This document shows positions 57,830-64,000 of a DNA stretch of 64,000 nucleotides, piece after piece. The notes under the pieces are model-generated. The model was given only the letters and a program-made list of their open reading frames with translations, had not been told where the DNA came from and searched no databases. Location: NCBI RefSeq assembly GCF_052857255.1, contig NC_135498.1:112033723-112097722 (forward strand), in the 5' to 3' direction. How positions within the stretch are numbered: the first letter of the stretch is position 1; each line of letters begins with the position of its first letter. A program made the translations under genes and the position numbers. The DNA is from Amblyomma americanum (taxonomy: Eukaryota > Arthropoda > Arachnida > Ixodida > Ixodidae).

Positions 57830-60800
57830 TTGCTGCCTATTCACGAACAATGAGCTTCTATTGCGCCAAGAAATTTGAGAATTTACACCTTATTGCCCCG
57901 CTGAAGTTGCATCATTTAGCTAACTGCCAAAAAATTTTACAGACAGTGTCGGTGTCAGAACTTTTGGAGCCAGAGCTGCTTTAAGTTCATTTTGCTTTTT
58001 TGTTGAGTGGTGTCATCTTGTCGGTCCTGCCTATGGCTCGCAGATAAAGCGTAAAGCTTCCACTTTTTCTTAATTTCTTCTCCAGTTATTATCTAGATGT
58101 TCGTACTCGATACCACTGTCCCGTTAGCGCTTAATTGGGCGACTGCACACAATTCGCTTCTAGACCAATGCTGTGGTTGTTGGGTAAACGATGCAGAAAT
58201 TATTTACTGCCGTGGCAATTTTACAACATGCAATCCTGCCGGTATTCCGCATCACTATGCACCAAAGACAGAAAGTAGGCAAACGCATGCAACCTGCAGG
58301 CCAAGTTTTGTCGTTGTTCCTCCACTACGGTTGTCTCTATTATTGCGGGCGACTTTGCAGTAGTTCAGCGCAGCCCGAGCAATCCTCAGCTATACGCTGA
58401 GACGCGCATCGACGCAGAGGCGCGCATTCATAAACGAAGCCGACAGTTCTAATATTAGCCTCCGGCTAGAGATCACACTTGTGGAGGAGAAAAAACAAGA
58501 TCTTGAATTTCACTTCCGCAAGTGTGGTTATCAGTCGGCGGCTGATATAAGATTTATTGGCTTTGTTTATGGGGTACAGAGTCCAGAGACTTCTGTCCCC
58601 GACGCAGAGAAGGCTAGAAAAATAATAAAACAAAACCGCGCTCACACTGCCTGTTGTCACAACGGGCTCGTATGATTGGACATACTTTAGGAATTGCTAG
58701 AAAGATCCCCATGCTGATGATGACAAACATTTCATCCAATAAAGAGATGTCCATAGTCCGGGGCTCCTACGGCCTTAGCTGTTAGCTGTGCCTGGTGCAA
58801 CAGCTGTCTTTGGTCCTCTAGGCTTCAGCTGGACAGCGCGGCCTCCCACTGCTCAGGTTTCGGATTTGGGATTTTCAGGTCTGCCAGTATGCTTCGGCAA
58901 GCCCATGTAGTGTGATGCAATGTGGAACGTTCTCCGCATAGCGGTCATGTGTGTGGGCATAGTGTGGAGTGTATGTGGTGGAAGAGGCTGAGGCATGGGT
59001 ATGTGTTCGTATTTAGCTACCTCCAAGCTATGACTTCTCCTGCGTGAAGAGTACAGTTTGGCTGTGAAAAGACTGAAAAATAAACTGTCCCTTCTCGTGC
59101 CACTAGGACAGCTAAAATACAGCAGGAACAAATCGGTAAGGCTTCATTTTACGTAACTGGATAATACGCAGGCGTTCCACCCAAACATGGCGTCTCTGAA
59201 CGTCTCTAGTGTGAGGATCATGGAGAACATTCCAAAACTAGCAGACGGTTTACCATGGCTACGCGCGGAATAGTTACGGTGGGCACTTAAGGCCCTTTCT
59301 AGCTGTGAATGCGAAAGCACCCTTTAACATAAAGGCCTTTACAGGCATTTACACTAAAGACCTAAACCATAAATTTACTTGGAAAACATTTACCCTGAAG
59401 TCCTTCACCCAGCCCGTCACCTAGATGAAGGTCTTCCAAGTGTACAAAACTGGCAGGTTGCCCAGTACTCGGGGGGCAGGCGGACCAGTTGCCACAAAGC
59501 AGATTTCGGGAACGTATATACGTATGCCCGCAATCCGTAAAACGCAGCTAGTAGTACTACTGCACTAAATTTATACGCGGGCCACCAAAAATTTCATTTT
59601 TCGAGGTTGTCGTCCCCTTTGAGATTGCGGACCCCGATTTTATGGAGTTAGCTTTTTCACTTCACTATGTGTCGTCAAAATGTGAAACAGATTGCATAGC
59701 CTCCGTTCTCAAAGACTTAACGTTAATCATGGAAGCGGTCGAAGTCAAGCAGCACATTTTATGGCCTCAAACAATGTGGCCAACTTCAAAACGCCCCCCA
59801 CCCCTCACCCCGCGTTCGCCTGTGAACATCTCTTTGAATGTAAGTCTGAGTGCCGTTGTGGTATCATTAGCCCTTCCAGAGAATGCTCCACTGCGACCGA
59901 TAACGGCAGCCACTTAGCCGAAGTGACAAATGAAACGCAACTGCTATGCCTATTTTTGAGTCTGAGCGCTTTAACTGCAGAGATCTATGCCCTCTACTTC
60001 TCCCCTACATGGCGTGATGCGTTGCGACTACCACTGTTTACCTTGGCCTGAAAAAAACTGCCGATTCGTGTTCGTATCCTGCAAAAGTTCTCGGCATATA
60101 TATTTATACCTTTTAGTCCTACGACAAGCCATCTTTCACAGAGAGTTTTGTGGTTTCTGGGTGGTTGCAAAGTACGTCGATTTCGATCATTTACGAAAGT
60201 CGGTGCCTACCTCCTGCCATGTAGCCGGCCGTGAGCAAAGCGTTGCCACACCAGCAAGAGACGCGCTGTGAAATATTGCGAACAGGAAAGAAAGGTAGGA
60301 GCAGCGGAAGTTTGCCAACGAGTAAAACTTATCGTCTTTTAGAGTTTAGAAGTGTCATTAAGGCATGCGTTTCAAGAGTGCACAAGAAATATAAATGATT
60401 ACATAATCCCAAGCATACAAAGATCTATACAGGCTGTTACACATAAGATGTTGTGCAATTTTCAAAAATTGGCTTTTTCAGTTAGAAGAAGGTTCTTTTC
60501 TACATAGCGCGTCAGAACACAGCTAAGACGTGATAACTGGTAGCCCGCTTAACTAATATTGAACAGTTAGCTTTTGATCTATTACTGTTAGTCTCCTTAT
60601 TTCGTGAGAGGCGTGTTGCTCGCCGTAAGTAATATGCTTATCAGTTTTTAGAATGTTGAAAACTCAGCTACCTTCAGCGCTGTGGCGCAACAAATTTTGC
60701 CTACATCACGCCAGAATAAGTGCGCCTTCGAAAAGCTTGCAGGCAAATCAACCCCTCAAGTGCACGTAACTCGTCGAACAGACAAAATTTTTGAACCACA

Positions 60801-63800
60801 GCGCCGAGGATCACTGCCTTTTCCAAATTCTAAAAATGATATCGATATTGCTTGCAGTGGGCTAAACGCCTCTCAGTAAATAAGGATAATAACAAGTAAA
60901 AAGTTAACTGTTAAATATCAATTAGCCAGCCTACTAGGTAGCATGTCATAGTTACATTATGATGTGAAACACTGCTGAGAATGGTATGCCGAAAAGCTTC
61001 TCAAAACGCCTATTCTTAAAACATTTCAGAACATTTTAGGTGAAGCACTCAGTGCGTGTTTATTATGTATTATCGGTGATTGTAAAGTGCGGTGTTCAAC
61101 AGAAACGGTTAGAGAGTTGGTTATTGTGTTAGTATGCAATAATTTTGTTGTTGTTGTTGTTGTTGTTGTTGTTATTTAATATACCCAATAAATTAAGTTG
61201 ATGTACGACTACATGAATACATTTCGGGAACAGGAGCCCGCAACCCCAGCGTTAAACACTGAGCCGCCAAAGCTGCGTGCTTTACTCCTGCCGTCGACTG
61301 ACTCTTAGTGCTTCCTCTCAGCACCCGGTTCACTATAAGCGAATTCGCTACAAAAAGGAATTAACGGTCATGGCCCACATGTCGATATTACTGCGCACAT
61401 GGCAATCATTGTCCAATAGCAACAAACGCAACAGCCGCTGAGCCAATAAGCAAATTATTTGGAGTATATTAAACGAAGAATCGCTTGTGCGACTGCCAAC
61501 CACCGCTTGTGAGTTTAAGTAACACTTTCTCGCTACACCAAGACAGCCGACTCGAGGTTCAGGAAACGCATTTTCTGAAGGTAGCATGTAGTTGTTATTA
61601 AGCGTGAAAAGCTGCCTTGCATGACAGTGGGCTTAGAAACACAGCTCTGTGCACACAGATCAATTTATTTTATACACCGATATGCTGACATCCACAAACA
61701 TGCCATACATGGTGAGTCACGCAGTTATTTACTACAGCCCGATGATTTGATACGCACAAAAGGAACCCCAATTTTTCATTCCTCTGGATTTATTGACGAA
61801 TATATTGCGGCCATTAAGCCGCTGATAAATGAAGGTGATGTAGAACCCATCGCTGGGCTAATGCCATTATTTTTCAATGGCGCCGTGTGAGTCATAGCTC
61901 GCCCATCAGCACGGCATTGCACTCGCCACGTGGAGGTCATTCATAAGGCAATCTCTTCTATAAACGGTAACACCAACCCGCGCATCAACCTTCCGCCCTA
62001 TGCCCAAATCCCGCGTGCCTTCCACAACACGTGACACTAAAGGCTGTAATACGAGTGCCGCTGCCGCACTTAATGGCTATTTGTCCGTGAAATTGCCTGC
62101 ACATCGTTATCTATAGCAGTGGAGCGGTCTGCTGTGGTTGCGTCATACCGAGCACCCCAATGAAACAAGTCAGGGTAACGATCGCAGCGCCCTCTTTGGT
62201 CAGCAGACACGCGCATCCATGCCACGAACACAAGCCAAATAGCTCCACTGTGAGAACACACAGGACAGCACCAAAACACGCTCCATTGTTGCGCAATCCG
62301 TATACTACGTGGTTTAGGTCGCGCGTTGTGTACGTGGAAAACGTTGGACAATGCGTCACACCATTGCGGGAACCCTCTGCCTGTTGGGCCTTAAGCGCGC
62401 CTCGGAGAGCCGTGCGTAACAATTTCGAGCCAGGAGTTGATCCTGCGAGCTTGGCTTCAGTACGAAGACAGAAAGCTAGACAGAGACGAGCCAAGGCGTC
62501 GTGAGGGAAACAAAAGACAAGAGACGTGTTGCGCCGGGCGGACTCTCCTTCCAAGCGCCGAAGCGTCGGCCCTCACAGCTGATTTAGGTCGGCCCCGCAC
62601 GCTCCCAGTGACCCCCGTGGGAGCCGTGAAGCGACCATCAGACAACGGTGCAGAGGGGCGCGGTGCTGGATAGCTCGCTCGATCGTTCGCTTTCGAAATG
62701 CCAGCAGACGCAACACGTGCGGGCGCATCTCACGTTTTTAAGAACTCCCGTGTGCTTTGCACCGGCATAACAACCGCCGTAATCTTATCCGCCCATTCTC
62801 GCATCTTTTCTATCGTGGGAACGGCGGTTCGCTTTAAGGTTATGATGATCGGGACCATCCTCGAGCTGACAGGCACGAGATAGGGAAGCGGGTGTCCTCC
62901 CTGACATTAACGCCGTCTGCGTAGCTTTCAGTAGCTCTACAGCGTCGTCATGCTGGCTTCTTTTTTTTCTCTCTTTTTTCTTTTATTTTTCTGTTACTCT
63001 TTCTGTTCAATGCATGCCGTCATCAACATCTTCCCTCCTCCATCTTCCGCTTCCACGAACGTGGCGAACGCACGGCGGCAAAAGCGAGAAGGCAGCGTCA
63101 GAGGGCGCTGCTCGCTCGGGATTCCCGTAGACGTACGTCGGAAGCGAAGGCGATGCGCCCATCAACTTGTGCGCTGAATGGAGCGCTGACGTTTTTACAG
63201 CGACGATCGCGCCTGCCGTTGAACTCGCTGCTTGTTCGCCGTTCCGACGCCTCCCGCATTCCTTCTTTTTTTTCTTGATTTTTCTTCGTGGGTGTAAGTG
63301 AATGCGTGACTCTAGGTCGTCGTAAAAAGTGCCTTCGCAGCCTGCTTTTATTAACGTTTTCGCCAGAAAATAAAACTTGTAAGCAGTCGATAAAGGGATT
63401 ATGGTTGCACAAGGGTGAATTATGCCCTTTGTGTCAGGTAACATTCCCTCTTCCTAGACAGAACAGGACTTCCGACGCCCCGTTGTGTCTAAGCAGTCTC
63501 GACTTGCTTTATGGAATGAGTTCCCACTTTTTATGGCTTTGCGTGTATTCGTTCTTTCTCCTGGCATGAGGCGCTTACTCGTTAATTAAATTCTCGTTAT
63601 TAGTTTTCGTAGAGTAAGCTGAAGGGGGCTTCAATCCTGCACACTGCAAAGTATCAGAACTGAACACTGGCACTCTGATAGTTTTTGAAAATGGCCCTAT
63701 TGTCTTTTGCGAAAATTATTCCGCGCATTCCTCGCGAGCATGGTGAAAAGCGAATACAATCACACCATGCTGTATTTTCGGTTCTTTGTTTAAGACATTA

Positions 63801-64000
63801 ACAAAAATTATAAATAAATTATAATTAAAATAATAAATTTATCAAAACACTCACTGCGATTTTAGGTAGATAAGCAGATTCCCGGCAGTTTACGAATGTA
63901 TTTAAATAGTACAATTATTCAGTTTTAAACACCATAGCCTGTAAAATGCTTTCTGGAAAACAGGCGACCGTTGCCAGGAGCTCTGAGTAGTCACAAAACT
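57830..64000. other. No convincing gene downstream of orcokinin
   Basis: Contains the (GTT)n at 61145, a GC-rich stretch at 62400-63260 with several overlapping frames, and an 89-codon frame at 61621-61890 (ending GDVEPIAGLMPLFFNGAV) that looks somewhat protein-like but is not recognised. The final 250 bases are very AT-rich. Confidence 0.45.
61145..61174. repeat. (GTT)n microsatellite
   Basis: About nine to ten GTT units, followed by an AT-rich stretch. Confidence 0.95.

Overview
The window looks like nuclear DNA of an ixodid (hard) tick, probably a metastriate such as Rhipicephalus, Dermacentor, Hyalomma, Haemaphysalis or Amblyomma. The organism call rests on several copies of a tRNA-derived SINE that I recognise as the tick family Ruka, on a 5'-truncated LINE tail, on abundant simple repeats, and on a neuropeptide gene of arthropod type. 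Coding density is very low. There are no operons, ribosome binding sites or CRISPR arrays, and almost all open frames are chance frames or lie in repeats.

The one convincing gene is an orcokinin neuropeptide precursor on the + strand. Its first recognised exon (48796-49133) encodes three B-type peptides built on LDK[I/L]xGGE, close to insect orcokinin B (LDSIGGGHLI type). After an intron of about 8.06 kb, a last exon (57193-57379) encodes an FDSLSG peptide, an orcokinin-like FDEIDHAGWPGFY peptide and a true A-type orcokinin, NFDEIDRTGFEGFY, and then a stop. The exons join in phase, and the codon for the Arg of a Lys-Arg cleavage site is split across the junction. The best donor is GC rather than GT. 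A signal-peptide exon must lie further 5'. Two weak candidates are given: 39703-39796 for a joint B+A precursor, and 56252-56331 for an A-only form.

The rest is repeat-rich intergenic or intronic DNA. 1-4125 holds a TTCC tract, a (TA)n tract inside a transposon-derived STPR-like coding fragment, and a small inverted-repeat element. 8.7-12.3 kb has a degenerate TAAGGTATTT array and a 205-bp tandem duplication carrying a whole and a partial Ruka. 24.0-25.4 kb has a minus-strand relic of an endonuclease/exonuclease/phosphatase domain beside a (GACA)n array with higher-order structure. 34.4-35.1 kb is a 648-bp (CA)n run. 36.66-37.44 kb is a LINE 3' end abutting a Ruka copy. 39.26-40.41 kb has a plus-strand Ruka and a large inverted repeat. 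44.2 kb has another Ruka. The 8-kb orcokinin intron contains a Ruka-based palindrome at 51.2-51.6 kb, a pyrimidine-rich block and a degenerate minisatellite. GC-rich patches, possible promoters or islands, lie near 15.8, 20.1, 26.3-27.2, 38.4-38.8, 45.7-47.0 and 62.4-63.2 kb.

Everything is read by eye: family assignments come from motif recognition, and no alignment or splice-prediction tool was run.
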